The notes below the pieces were generated by a model. It ran no database searches, was not told the DNA's origin, and was given only the letters and a program-made list of their open reading frames with translations. A stretch of DNA of 64,000 nt from VXNE01 sp963665455. Lineage in GTDB: Bacteria; Pseudomonadota; Gammaproteobacteria; Pseudomonadales; Azotimanducaceae. Location of the stretch: assembly GCA_963665455.1 (NCBI GenBank), contig OY762279.1, forward strand, positions 5,208,001 through 5,272,000, given 5' to 3'. Below, in pieces: positions 19,684 to 28,687 of this stretch. The position numbers and the translations under genes were made by a program. The first letter of the stretch is position 1, and each line of letters opens with the position of its first letter.

Positions 19684-20010
19684 TTAGATGTTGCTGTCCA
19701 GAAACGCCGCGAGCTGCGACTTCGACAGGGCGCCCACCTTGGTCGCCTCGACCTCGCCGCCACGGAACAGCATGAGCGTCGGAATGCCGCGGATGCCGTA
19801 CTTGGGCGGCGTCTGGGCGTTCTCGTCGATGTCGAGCTTGCACACCTTGATGCGGTCGGCGTATTCGTCGGCGATCTCCTCCAGGATCGGGGCGATCATC
19901 TTGCAGGGACCGCACCACTCGGCCCAGTAGTCGACCAGCACGGGACGGTCCGCGCCCAGCACGGCCGTCTCGAAGGACGCGTCCGTGACGTGCTCAATGT
20001 TCTCGCTCAT
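19684..20010 (-). CDS. trxA: Thioredoxin
   Basis: 108 residues. Cytoplasmic disulfide reductase with the WCGPCKM active site, the cis-Pro loop GIRGIPTLMLF and the buried Asp in the VLVDYWAEW strand. Length matches E. coli thioredoxin 1. The ATG at 20010 fits the family N-terminus; an upstream in-frame ATG would add nine residues. It lies between hemB and rho on the same strand; the pairing with rho is conserved. Confidence 0.96.
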   Translation of the reverse strand: MSENIEHVTDASFETAVLGADRPVLVDYWAEWCGPCKMIAPILEEIADEYADRIKVCKLDIDENAQTPPKYGIRGIPTLMLFRGGEVEATKVGALSKSQLAAFLDSNI

Positions 20011-20042
20011 CGCTGTCTCCGTTGACGGTGCGCGCAAGTTTA

Positions 20043-21038
20043 TCAGGTGGCCTTCAGACCTTCAGCGATGCGCTTGCCAAAGTACGTCAGAATGCCGTCC
20101 GCGCCCGCGCGCTTGAGGCACACCAGCGACTCGAGAATCACCCGCTCGTCCAGCCAGCCCGCCTCGACCGCCGCCATGTGCATCGCGTATTCGCCGCTCA
20201 CCTGATAGGCGAAGGTTGGCACCCCGAAGCGGTCCTTCACGCGGCGGATGATGTCGAGATAGGGCATCCCGGGCTTGACCATCACCATGTCCGCGCCCTC
20301 GGCCAGGTCGAGGGCGATTTCGTGCAGCGCCTCGTCGCTGTTGGCGGGATCCATCTGGTAGGTCGCCTTGTCGCCCTTGCCGAGAAACGACGCGGAGCCC
20401 ACGGCGTCCCGAAACGGCCCGTAGTAGCCGGATGCGTACTTCGCCGAGTACGCCATGATGCGCGTGTTGACGAAACCCTCGTCCTCCAGCATGGCGCGGA
20501 TGGCCCCGACGCGGCCGTCCATCATGTCCGACGGGGCGATGACGTCGGATCCTGCTTGGGCGCAGACCCGCGCTTGCTCGCGAAGAATCTCCACCGAGGG
20601 ATCGTTCAGGACGTACCCCTCTTCGTCGATGACCCCATCCTGGCCGTGGCTGGTGTAGGGATCGAGGGCCGCGTCCGTGACGATCCCGAGCTCCGGCGCC
20701 GCCGCCTTGACCGCCGCCACCGCGCGGGGAATCAGGCCGTCCGGGTTGCACGCCTCCCGGCCATCGGCGGTCTTCTGCTCCACCGGAATCATCGGGAACA
20801 GCGCGATGGCGGGCAGGTCAAGCTCGACGAGCGTAGCCGCCTCCTCGACCAGGAGATCCACCGTCAGGCGGTCTATGCCGGGCATCGACTCGACCGGTGT
20901 CCGCGTACTCGTCCCCTCGATGACGAACACGGGGTAGATCAAGTCGTTGACCGTCAGCTCCGTCTCGCGCGTCAGGCGCCGGGAGAACGCATCGCGGCGG
21001 TTGCGGCGCATGCGGGTCGCGGGATAGCTGCGGCGCAC
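20043..21038 (-). CDS. hemB: Delta-aminolevulinic acid dehydratase, zinc-independent type
   Basis: 331 residues. Condenses two 5-aminolevulinates to porphobilinogen. The Schiff-base lysines are in AYSAKYASGYYGPFRDA and VMVKPGMPYLDI. The metal loop reads AALDPYTSHGQDG, with aspartates where zinc enzymes carry cysteines, so this is the Mg-dependent Pseudomonas-like class. The GTG start is preceded by AGGGA at 5 bases and gives VRRSYPATRMRRNRRDAFSRRL, which lines up with family N-termini. The open frame to 21194 is not needed. Confidence 0.94.
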   Translation of the reverse strand: MRRSYPATRMRRNRRDAFSRRLTRETELTVNDLIYPVFVIEGTSTRTPVESMPGIDRLTVDLLVEEAATLVELDLPAIALFPMIPVEQKTADGREACNPDGLIPRAVAAVKAAAPELGIVTDAALDPYTSHGQDGVIDEEGYVLNDPSVEILREQARVCAQAGSDVIAPSDMMDGRVGAIRAMLEDEGFVNTRIMAYSAKYASGYYGPFRDAVGSASFLGKGDKATYQMDPANSDEALHEIALDLAEGADMVMVKPGMPYLDIIRRVKDRFGVPTFAYQVSGEYAMHMAAVEAGWLDERVILESLVCLKRAGADGILTYFGKRIAEGLKAT

Positions 21039-21220
21039 GGGAATCCCTGCTGAGTCGAAACCGGCGAGTGTAGCAAGTCCGCCACCGCCCACCGGCACAG
21101 CCCGTGCCCGTACCTCGGGTACCCGGACCGAACAAGGCGGAACGAGGGCCGACCCCTTGACAAGAATTCCGCCGGTCGGCGATAGTCGCTCCACAACTCA
21201 CGGACGGGGACGCAAGACCC

Positions 21221-21424
21221 ATGGACTGGCTTCAAGCGGTGGTGCCGCCCGCAATTCTGACGGCGGTGGTTCTATGGGCGATGCGTGACCTGAGGGCCGA
21301 TCTGCGCGGTCTGGGTTCCAAGATCGACAAGCTCCGGGACGATCACGGCGGCCTCGCCACGGAGGTCGCCGAGTTGCGGGGTTCGCTACGGCCCATCATC
21401 GCGGCACCGGATCAGGGTAAGTAA
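21221..21424 (+). CDS. Small membrane-anchored coiled-coil protein, hypothetical
   Basis: 67 residues. One hydrophobic helix at residues 4-20 (LQAVVPPAILTAVVLWAM) is followed by a charged, heptad-like helix (DLRADLRGLGSKIDKLRDDH...VAELRGSL). No family was recognised. It is divergent from hemB and has only a loosely spaced G-rich box (GGGGA) upstream. The transmembrane-plus-coiled-coil layout is more orderly than chance frames here, so it is listed as plausible. Confidence 0.4.
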   Translation: MDWLQAVVPPAILTAVVLWAMRDLRADLRGLGSKIDKLRDDHGGLATEVAELRGSLRPIIAAPDQGK

Positions 21425-21559
21425 CCCGAGCCCCGTCCGCCGCCGACGGCGCCCCGTCGTTCCGGTGGTACCATGCCACGCACGCACCGGATGCCCTCGG
21501 ACGAAGTCGACATGGGTCCGTGCGCGACCGGTCCAAGCACATCAGGGGGAGCACGGAAC

Positions 21560-22831
21560 ATGAAGTTCGGGATCTTCTACGAACATCAACTGCCGCGGCC
21601 GTGGAGCGACGGCGTCGAGCAGCAACTCTTCAACGAGGCCCTCGAGCAGGTCGAGGTGGCGGACCGGCTCGGCATCGATTTCGCCTGGGAGGTGGAGCAC
21701 CACTTCCTGGAGGAGTATTCGCACTCGTCGGCCCCCGAGGTGTTCCTCGCCGCCTGCTCGCAGCGCACGAAGAACATCCGTCTCGGCCACGGCATCCGGC
21801 AGGTCATCCCCGGCTACAACCACCCCGCCCGCACGGCGGAGGTCATCGCGACCCTCGACCTCGTCTCCAACGGCCGCGTCGAGTTCGGCACGGGGGAGTC
21901 CTCCGCCGAACTCGAACTCGGCGGCTTCCAGGTTCCCGTGGACCGCAAGCGCCGCATCTTCCTCGAGTCGGTGGAGCACATCTGCAACATGCTCGCGATG
22001 GATCCCTATCCCGGCTACAAGGGCCAATACTTCGAGATGCCGTGCCGAAACATCGTGCCGAAGCCCGTGCAGCGGCCCCATCCGCCGCTGTGGGTGGCCT
22101 GCTCGCAGCGCGAGACGATCCGCATGGCGGCGCGGCTCGGCATCGGCGCCCTGACCTTCGCCTTCGTCGATCCCGCCGAGGCCACCGAGTGGGTGGACGA
22201 GTACTACGGCATCATCAAGAGCGACCAATGCGTGCCCATCGGCCACGCCGTCAACGCCAACATCTGCATGGTGTCGAGCTTCTCCTGCCACCACGACCGC
22301 GAGACCGCGATCCAGCGCGGCCTCGAGGGGTTCGAGTTCTTCGGCTTCGCCCTAGGCAGCCTCTACGCCTTCGGCGAGCACAAGCCGGGGCGCACCAACC
22401 TGTGGGAGCAGTTCCGCCGGGTGCGCACGAAGTCCGCGGAGGAGCAGGACATCGGCGGCCAGCTCTCGGGCAGCCGGGGCGGCATCGGCACCCCCGACGA
22501 CCTGCGCGAGCACCTGTTGAAGTTCGAGGAGCGCGGCGTCGACCAAGTGACGTTCATCCAGCAGGCCGGGCGCAACAAGCACGAGCACATCTGCGAGTCG
22601 CTGGAGATCTTCGCGGCGGAGGTGATGCCCGAGTTCAAGGAGCGGGAGGCCGAGCGCGAGCGGAAGAAGGCGGAGGAACTCGCGCCGTACATCGAGGCGG
22701 CCCTGGCGCGGAAGGTGCCCATGGCGGAACTCGCCGACGAGGACATTCCGGTGTTCAAGTCGCTCGGGCGGCAGGTGAGCGAGGTGTCCGAGTCCGAACA
22801 GTCGATCTACGAGCGGCCGGCTGCCGGGTGA
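21560..22831 (+). CDS. LLM-class flavin-dependent oxidoreductase (luciferase-like monooxygenase fold)
   Basis: 423 residues. N-terminus MKFGIFYEHQLPRPW and the motifs EVEHHFLEEYSH, RLGHGIRQVIPGYNHPARTA and GRVEFGTGE mark the bacterial-luciferase TIM-barrel superfamily that uses reduced FMN or F420. The ATG has GGGGGAG 8 bases upstream; the open frame to 21473 lies before any recognisable domain. The C-terminus carries a Glu/Arg/Lys-rich helical tail. The substrate cannot be read from the sequence, and the gene stands alone with no partner flavin reductase beside it. Confidence 0.85.
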   Translation: MKFGIFYEHQLPRPWSDGVEQQLFNEALEQVEVADRLGIDFAWEVEHHFLEEYSHSSAPEVFLAACSQRTKNIRLGHGIRQVIPGYNHPARTAEVIATLDLVSNGRVEFGTGESSAELELGGFQVPVDRKRRIFLESVEHICNMLAMDPYPGYKGQYFEMPCRNIVPKPVQRPHPPLWVACSQRETIRMAARLGIGALTFAFVDPAEATEWVDEYYGIIKSDQCVPIGHAVNANICMVSSFSCHHDRETAIQRGLEGFEFFGFALGSLYAFGEHKPGRTNLWEQFRRVRTKSAEEQDIGGQLSGSRGGIGTPDDLREHLLKFEERGVDQVTFIQQAGRNKHEHICESLEIFAAEVMPEFKEREAERERKKAEELAPYIEAALARKVPMAELADEDIPVFKSLGRQVSEVSESEQSIYERPAAG

Positions 22832-22840
22832 GCCCGGCAA

Positions 22841-22860
22841 GGTGACGGACTTCCGTCACC
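22841..22860. terminator. Hairpin between convergent genes
   Basis: Perfect 8-bp stem (GGTGACGG / CCGTCACC) with a 4-base loop, in the 52-base gap between the convergent LLM oxidoreductase and molybdenum hydroxylase genes. A second short stem (GCCGGG/CCCGGC) spans the stop codon just before it. No U tract follows on either strand, so efficiency as an intrinsic terminator is uncertain. Confidence 0.35.
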
Positions 22861-22883
22861 ATCACCGGGGCCTTGGCTCAGGC

Positions 22884-25076
22884 TCAGGCCGTCTGTAGCC
22901 GCAGCGGTAGCGAGCGGAGCCGCTGGCCGGTCGCCGCGAAGACGGCGTTCGCCACCGCCGGCGCAATGGGCGGCACGCCAGGTTCGCCTACCCCCGACGG
23001 ATGCTCCGCGCTGTCCACCATCACTACCTCGACCGCCGGCGCCTCGTTCATGCGCAGGATCGGGTAGTCGTGGAAGTTGCTCTGGCGGATCGCGCCGTTC
23101 TCGACTTCGAGATCACCGTGTAGGGCCGCCGTGAGCCCGTACATGATCCCGCCCTCCATCTGCGCGCGCACGACATCCGGGTTCACGACCCGTCCGCAGT
23201 CGACCACGCAGAGGACGTTGTGCACGCGCACGGCGTCATCCGACACCGACACCTCCGCCACCTCCGCGACGAAAGAGCCGAAGGAAGCGTGGGCCGCGAA
23301 TCCCAGGGCGTGGCCCGGCGGCACCCGCATCGCGGACATCCGTTCGCGGGCGAGCCCGATGACGTGACGCATCCGCGGATTGTTGGCGGTGTTGGTGAGC
23401 CGCACGTCGATGGGATCGAGGCCCGCCGCGTGTGCGAGTTCGTCGACCATCGACTCCTTCGCGAAGGCGGTGAACGAGTGCCCGACGGAACGCCAGAAGG
23501 TGAGCGGGAGACCGTGATCCTTCGTGACGTGACGGACCTCCCGGTTCGGGAAGTCGTAGTCGCCGGCGAGTCCCTCCACGCTGGTGGGTTCCACGAGCCA
23601 ATTGGCGAACAGGCCATCCGCCCGGTCCGCGGCCCAATGAAAGGCGCCCTCGGCCACCCCCGGCAGCAGTCCGGGCGCCATCGACCGTACGATCTCCGGC
23701 AAGAGGTTCCCTCCGACGCGCTTCGCCCGCCAAGCCGCGATGGTCCCGTCCGGGGCGATGCCCGCCTCGATGCCCATGAGCGAAGCCGGACGAAACACCC
23801 CGGAGCGGATGTCGTCCTCACGGGACCACAGCACCTGCACGGGCTTGCCCGTGGCGAGGGCCGCCCGAGCGGCCTCGACCACGTGGGTCATCGTGGCCCG
23901 GCGGCCAAAACCGCCGCCGAGGTAGGTGTTGTGCGCCCGGACCCGTTCGGCGTCGAGGCCGGCGACCCGCGCCACCAGCCCGCGCGCGGCACCGAGACCC
24001 TGGGAACCCGTCCAAACCTCCGCTTCGCCGTCCCCGATGCGCACGACCGCGTTCATCGGCTCCATCGGCGCATGCGCGAGGTACGGCGCCCAGTACTGCG
24101 CCGCCAAGGTCCGGCTCCCCGCGAGGGCCGCCTCCACGTCGCCCTCCGCGTCCGCGGATTCGCCCTCGTCCTCCGCCAGTGCACGGTGGTAGTCCGCCTC
24201 GATCTGCTCGGAACTCACCGCAGCAAGCGCGGGCAGGTTCCACTCCACTTGCAGCGTCTCGGCCGCCTGCTTCGCTTGCCAGTACTGCTTCGCCACGACG
24301 GCAACCCCCGTCGCGACCTGCAGGACGGCGACCACCCCCGGCATGCCCCGCGCCGTGGTCCCATCGAACGACGCCACCGTGCCCCTGGCGACCGGACATC
24401 GTTTGACCACGGCGTGGTGCATGTCGGGGACGTCAATGTCGATGCCGAAGACGGCGGTTCCCGTCGCCTTGCCGACGCTGTCGATGCGCGGCAACTCCTT
24501 GCCGATGTACTTGAACTGCGATTCGGGTTTGAGGCGGGTGTTCTCGGGCAATGGCATGGCGCGGGCCGTCTCCACGAACGCCCCGTAGGGATGCCGTTCG
24601 CCCCGCACGAGGACGTGGCCATCATCGGTCGAAATCTCGCCCGCGGGCACGCCCAACTGTTCCGCCGCCGCAAGCACGATGGCCCTGCGCGTGTCCGCGC
24701 CCACCTGCCGCAAAGGAATATAGTGTCCGCTCATGGCGTTGCTGGCGCCCGTCGCCTGTATCCCGCCCATGCTCGGGTTGCCGTACGCCTCGTGCACGCC
24801 CGCGAGTTCGATCAGCAGCTTCGCGGGATCGACGTCGAGCTCCTCGCCCACGAGCGTGGCCAGCCCCGTCGTCACACCCTGACCCATTTCGTCGCGCGGG
24901 CAATAGAAACGCATGACGTTGTCGGGACCGATTTGGAGGAAGGCGTTCGGAGCGTAGGCACCCTCCATCGCCTTCAGCGGTGGTGCCCCAGGGCCGCCGC
25001 GCATGGAGAAGCCAACGACGAGACCGCCCCCGACGACACCGGCTCCGATGAGGAAGTTGCGGCGCGACGCCTTCAT
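22884..25076 (-). CDS. Molybdenum hydroxylase large subunit (isoquinoline 1-oxidoreductase beta-like)
   Basis: 730 residues. Xanthine-oxidase-family molybdopterin-binding subunit. It begins with a twin-arginine signal (SRRNFLIGAGVVGGG), so it is predicted to be exported folded to the periplasm with its iron-sulfur partner. Conserved parts include the DEMGQGVTTGLATLVGEELD substrate/cofactor segment, GGGFGRRA in the middle and the GVGEPGVPPIAPA motif carrying the catalytic Glu near the C-terminus. It starts one base after the stop of the small-subunit gene. The real substrate is unknown; aldehydes or N-heterocycles are typical. No dedicated cytochrome or maturation factor is adjacent. Confidence 0.87.
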   Translation of the reverse strand: MKASRRNFLIGAGVVGGGLVVGFSMRGGPGAPPLKAMEGAYAPNAFLQIGPDNVMRFYCPRDEMGQGVTTGLATLVGEELDVDPAKLLIELAGVHEAYGNPSMGGIQATGASNAMSGHYIPLRQVGADTRRAIVLAAAEQLGVPAGEISTDDGHVLVRGERHPYGAFVETARAMPLPENTRLKPESQFKYIGKELPRIDSVGKATGTAVFGIDIDVPDMHHAVVKRCPVARGTVASFDGTTARGMPGVVAVLQVATGVAVVAKQYWQAKQAAETLQVEWNLPALAAVSSEQIEADYHRALAEDEGESADAEGDVEAALAGSRTLAAQYWAPYLAHAPMEPMNAVVRIGDGEAEVWTGSQGLGAARGLVARVAGLDAERVRAHNTYLGGGFGRRATMTHVVEAARAALATGKPVQVLWSREDDIRSGVFRPASLMGIEAGIAPDGTIAAWRAKRVGGNLLPEIVRSMAPGLLPGVAEGAFHWAADRADGLFANWLVEPTSVEGLAGDYDFPNREVRHVTKDHGLPLTFWRSVGHSFTAFAKESMVDELAHAAGLDPIDVRLTNTANNPRMRHVIGLARERMSAMRVPPGHALGFAAHASFGSFVAEVAEVSVSDDAVRVHNVLCVVDCGRVVNPDVVRAQMEGGIMYGLTAALHGDLEVENGAIRQSNFHDYPILRMNEAPAVEVVMVDSAEHPSGVGEPGVPPIAPAVANAVFAATGQRLRSLPLRLQTA

Positions 25077-25077
25077 G

Positions 25078-25545
25078 TCACCACCTCCTGCGCCGAGTTT
25101 CCGCGACCTCGAGGATGGCCCGCTTGATCCGCGGATAGCAGCCACAACGACAGATGTTGCCGGCCATCGCGTCTTCGACCTCGGCCTCCGTGGGCCGGGG
25201 GTTGGCGGCCAGGAGCGCGGCCCCGGACATGATCTGCCCCGGCTGGCAGTAGCCGCACTGCGGCACGCTGAGTTCGACCCACTTCTCCTGCAACGGGTGC
25301 AGGTCGTCGGGGGTGCCCAAGCCCTCGATGGTCGTGATGTCCTTGCCCGCCACGGCACGGACCGGCAGGGTGCAGGTGCGGACGGCCGCCCCATCGACAT
25401 GCATGGTGCACGCCCCGCACAGCGCCGCCCCGCAACCGAACTTGGTCCCCTTCAACTTGAAGGTGTCCCGCACCACCCACAGCAGTGGCGTGTCGGGATC
25501 CTCCTCCGTCCGGACGGCCTGTCCGTTCAGCGTGAACTCGATCAT
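25078..25545 (-). CDS. [2Fe-2S] small subunit of molybdenum hydroxylase (isoquinoline 1-oxidoreductase alpha-like)
   Basis: 155 residues. The N-terminal plant-type ferredoxin cluster cysteines are in KFGCGAALCGACTMHV and a later Cys (RTCTLP). The C-terminal helical domain binds the second [2Fe-2S] centre through CGYCQPGQ and CRCGCY. It transfers electrons from the molybdenum subunit encoded directly downstream (1-base gap). It has no signal sequence of its own, consistent with co-export by the partner's Tat signal. Confidence 0.92.
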   Translation of the reverse strand: MIEFTLNGQAVRTEEDPDTPLLWVVRDTFKLKGTKFGCGAALCGACTMHVDGAAVRTCTLPVRAVAGKDITTIEGLGTPDDLHPLQEKWVELSVPQCGYCQPGQIMSGAALLAANPRPTEAEVEDAMAGNICRCGCYPRIKRAILEVAETRRRRW

Positions 25546-25561
25546 GTGATGTCCTCCGTGG

Positions 25562-27466
25562 TCAGATTGTCACACGGTCCGTGTCGTGATGGGCTTGCCG
25601 ATCACCCTCCAGCACCTCGATGCGCTCCTGCAGCTCCAACCACTCGGTCTCCGTTTGCGCGAGGCGCTTGCGGAGGCGGCCCTCGCGCTTGCGCATCTCG
25701 GCGATCTGCTCCGTGGAGGCATGCTCGAACGTCGCGCCGTTCGAGAGCACCACGGACAGCTCCTCCAGTTCTTCGGTGAACGCGTCGATGTCGCGTTCGA
25801 GTCGCGCGCGCTTGCGCGTCAGCGGGCGCAGGGCCTCCCGCTGCTCGGCGGCCGCCCGGCGGCGGTCCCTCCGGTCGTGACGGGTCGCGCGCGCCTTCGG
25901 ACCCTGGCGGATTTCCGCATAGGCCTCGAGGCCCTCGGGGAACGGCGCGACGCTTCCGTTCGAGACGAGCCAGAGGGTGTCCACGCATTGGCGCAGGAGA
26001 TGCCGGTCGTGGGAGACGAGCACCAGGGCCCCGTCATACTCCTGCAGCGCGAGCGACAGCGCCTCCCGCATCTCGATGTCGAGGTGGTTCGTGGGTTCGT
26101 CCAGCAACAGGACAGCGGGCCGCGTGCGCGCGATCAGGGCGAGCACGAGACGGGCCTTTTCGCCCCCGGAAAACGTCTTGAGCGGCCGTTCGACCATCGC
26201 GCCACCGAAGCCCCAACGGCCGAGGTAGTCGCGGGCCGCTTGTTCGCTCAAGGGTTCGCCGAGTGCGGCATCGAGCGTCTCCAAGGCCGTGTCGTCCAAC
26301 CGCAACGCCTCCATCTGGTGCTGCGCGAAGTAGCCGACGCCGCTGTCACGTCCCCGCGCGACCGTGCCCGCCGTCGGGTTGAGATCCCCCGCGAGGCACT
26401 TCAGCAACGTCGTCTTGCCGGCGCCGTTGACGCCGAGGACGCCGATGCGGTCGCCAGGATAGATGCGTAGCGTCAGGTCGCGCAGCACGTCCGTGTCGCC
26501 GTAGCCGAGCATCGCCTCGTCCAGGGACAGGGTCGGATTCGACACCCGCCTTGGGTTGGGGAACGCGAAGCGGTAGGGCGAGCCCGCATGCACCGGCGCC
26601 ACCCGCTCCATGCGCTCAAGGGCCTTCAGCCGACTCTGGGCCTGACGCGCCTTCGACGCCTTGGCGCGGAAACGGTCCACGAATCCCTGAATCCGCCGGA
26701 TCTCGCGTTGCTGCCGCGCATGGCGCGACGCCTGTAGGCGCAGGGCCTCCGCGCGCTGCCGCTCGAAGGAGGAGTAGCCGCCGCTGTAGAGCGTCGTCTT
26801 GCCGTCCGCGACGTGCACGATCTCGTCGCACACGGCGTCGAGGAAATCCCGGTCGTGGGAGATGACGAGCAGCGTGCCGGCGTAGCGCCGCAGCCACGTC
26901 TCGAGCCAGAGCGCGGCGTCGAGATCGAGGTGATTCGTCGGCTCGTCGAGCAGCAGGAGGTCCGAAGGGGACATCAGCGCCCGCGCGAGATTCAGCCGGA
27001 TGCGCCAACCGCCCGAGAACTCCCGGTGCGGCTTGTCCAAGTCCCCGCCACCGAAGCCGAGTCCATGCAGGACTTCCCCGGCCCGCGCCTCCGCGTCGTA
27101 GCCGCCGGCGTCCTCGAACGCGACATGGGCACCGGCCAGGGCTTCGTCGTCCCCCGCCTTCTCGGCCGCCGCGATGCGCGCCTCCGCGGCGCGTAGCGGA
27201 CCGTCCCCGTCCAAGGCGAAGTCGAGGGCGGCCCGCGGACTCGGCTCGACCGCCTGAGCGAGCCAGGCCAAGCGCCATCCCCGGGGCCGGAGGACCTCCC
27301 CCTCTTCCGGCAGCAGGCGGCGCCGGACCAGTTCGAAGAGCGTGGTCTTGCCCACGCCGTTGCGCCCGACGACCCCTGCGGCGTGTCCGGCATGCACGGT
27401 GAGATCGGCCCCCTCGAAGACCATCTTCTCCCCGCGCTTCAGGGTTACGTCGATGAGTTGCAGCAT
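25562..27466 (-). CDS. yheS: ABC-F family ATPase, YheS-like
   Basis: 634 residues, close to E. coli YheS. Two ABC domains on one chain without membrane segments: Walker A GRNGVGKTT and GVNGAGKTT, signatures FSGGWRIRLNLA and FSGGEKARLVLA, and two Walker B motifs ending LLLDEPTNHLD. The interdomain linker is Arg/Lys-rich and the C-terminus is a long charged coiled coil. ABC-F proteins act on the ribosomal E site; YheS helps translation through difficult peptides, so a ribosomal role is inferred. It is divergent from grxD. Confidence 0.9.
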   Translation of the reverse strand: MLQLIDVTLKRGEKMVFEGADLTVHAGHAAGVVGRNGVGKTTLFELVRRRLLPEEGEVLRPRGWRLAWLAQAVEPSPRAALDFALDGDGPLRAAEARIAAAEKAGDDEALAGAHVAFEDAGGYDAEARAGEVLHGLGFGGGDLDKPHREFSGGWRIRLNLARALMSPSDLLLLDEPTNHLDLDAALWLETWLRRYAGTLLVISHDRDFLDAVCDEIVHVADGKTTLYSGGYSSFERQRAEALRLQASRHARQQREIRRIQGFVDRFRAKASKARQAQSRLKALERMERVAPVHAGSPYRFAFPNPRRVSNPTLSLDEAMLGYGDTDVLRDLTLRIYPGDRIGVLGVNGAGKTTLLKCLAGDLNPTAGTVARGRDSGVGYFAQHQMEALRLDDTALETLDAALGEPLSEQAARDYLGRWGFGGAMVERPLKTFSGGEKARLVLALIARTRPAVLLLDEPTNHLDIEMREALSLALQEYDGALVLVSHDRHLLRQCVDTLWLVSNGSVAPFPEGLEAYAEIRQGPKARATRHDRRDRRRAAAEQREALRPLTRKRARLERDIDAFTEELEELSVVLSNGATFEHASTEQIAEMRKREGRLRKRLAQTETEWLELQERIEVLEGDRQAHHDTDRVTI

Positions 27467-27581
27467 GGGTGGGCGAGCGGCGCGGCGTCGTGAGCGCCGC
27501 TGGGTTGGCCGAACCAGCGGCGCATTCTACGGCGCGAGCCTATAGAATGCCCCTTCGCAGGCGTCGCATTCGAGGCACGAG

Positions 27582-27920
27582 ATGAGCCAGGAAGTCTTGG
27601 ACACGATCAAGGGGCAGATCGAGGACAACCCCATACTTCTCTACATGAAGGGTTCGCCCCAAGCACCGCAGTGCGGGTTTTCCGCCCAGACCGTGCAGTG
27701 CCTGATGGCCTGTGGCGAACGCTTCGCCTACGTGGACATCCTGAGCAATCCCGCCATCCGCGCCACGCTGCCCCAGTACGCGAATTGGCCCACGTTCCCG
27801 CAGTTGTATGTGGAGGGCGAGTTGGTGGGTGGCTGCGACATCGTGACCGAGATGTATCAGTCCGGCGAACTCGAACCCCTCGTCAAGGAGGCGGCGGCAA
27901 GGGCGCAGGCCGACTCCTGA
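27582..27920 (+). CDS. grxD: Monothiol glutaredoxin, Grx4 type
   Basis: 112 residues. The active site is CGFS (PQCGFSAQ), with the LYMKGSP glutathione-binding lysine and the WPTFPQLYVEGELVGG cis-Pro segment. This class carries [2Fe-2S] clusters between subunits and hands them to apoproteins. Length is standard. It converges on rnt with a 19-base gap; grxD and rnt are also near neighbours in E. coli and Pseudomonas. Confidence 0.95.
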   Translation: MSQEVLDTIKGQIEDNPILLYMKGSPQAPQCGFSAQTVQCLMACGERFAYVDILSNPAIRATLPQYANWPTFPQLYVEGELVGGCDIVTEMYQSGELEPLVKEAAARAQADS

Positions 27921-27939
27921 ACGAGGCCCCGAGGGGCGC

Positions 27940-28584
27940 TCAGGGACGTCCCGCGGGAAGCCCGGAAGCGCCCGGCACACCCCCCGGGGCGAGCGTCGCA
28001 TCCCATGCATTGACGATGCCGCAGAAGAGCCGCGCGGCCGTCTCCGCGTCGTAGCTCGCGCTGTGGGCGCGCTTGTCCTCGAACGGTAGCCCCGCCCGGG
28101 CACACGCCTCGCTCAGCACGGTGTGTCCATAGGCGACCGCCGCTAGGGAAGCCGTGTCGAGCACCGTGAACGGATGGAAGGGATTGCGCCCGATGCGGTT
28201 GCGGGCGGCCGCCTCCATCACGAACCCATGGTCGAAGTGCGCGTTGTGCGCCGTGAGCACGGCCCGCTGGCAGCCGCTGCGGCGCACCACCCCCCGTATG
28301 AAGCGGAACATCTCCCGCACGGCCTCCGCTTCCGGCATGGCACCGCGCTCCGGATCATCGAGATCGATGCCCGTCAACTGCAGGGAGGCCGCCTCCACCC
28401 GGGTATCGGGATGCGGCTCGACCTGCCAGATGCGCTGGGCGTCGATGACGAGCCGATCCTCCGCCCAGCACAGGCTCACCGCGGCGATCTGGAGCACCGC
28501 GTGGACCTCCTTGTCGAAACCGCCCGTCTCGAGATCGACCACGACGGGCGCGTACCCTCGAAAGCGGGCCTTCATCTGACTCAT
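27940..28584 (-). CDS. rnt: Ribonuclease T
   Basis: 214 residues. DEDDh 3'-5' exoribonuclease trimming tRNA CCA ends and other stable RNAs. Exo I is VVDLETGGFD, Exo II is AHNAHFDHGFV and Exo III is HSASYDAETAA, giving the full acidic set and the catalytic His. The ATG at 28584 has GGAGGGGG upstream; the frame extends to 28935 but that part has no family resemblance. Confidence 0.94.
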   Translation of the reverse strand: MSQMKARFRGYAPVVVDLETGGFDKEVHAVLQIAAVSLCWAEDRLVIDAQRIWQVEPHPDTRVEAASLQLTGIDLDDPERGAMPEAEAVREMFRFIRGVVRRSGCQRAVLTAHNAHFDHGFVMEAAARNRIGRNPFHPFTVLDTASLAAVAYGHTVLSEACARAGLPFEDKRAHSASYDAETAARLFCGIVNAWDATLAPGGVPGASGLPAGRP

Positions 28585-28687
28585 CGCGCCCCCTCCGTCC
28601 CGGCGGATGCGTCGTCGGGATTGGCGAAAAACTACAGTAACACGGCGGGTGCGCATGACCCGACGGTCGGCCATCCCCGCTGACTGG

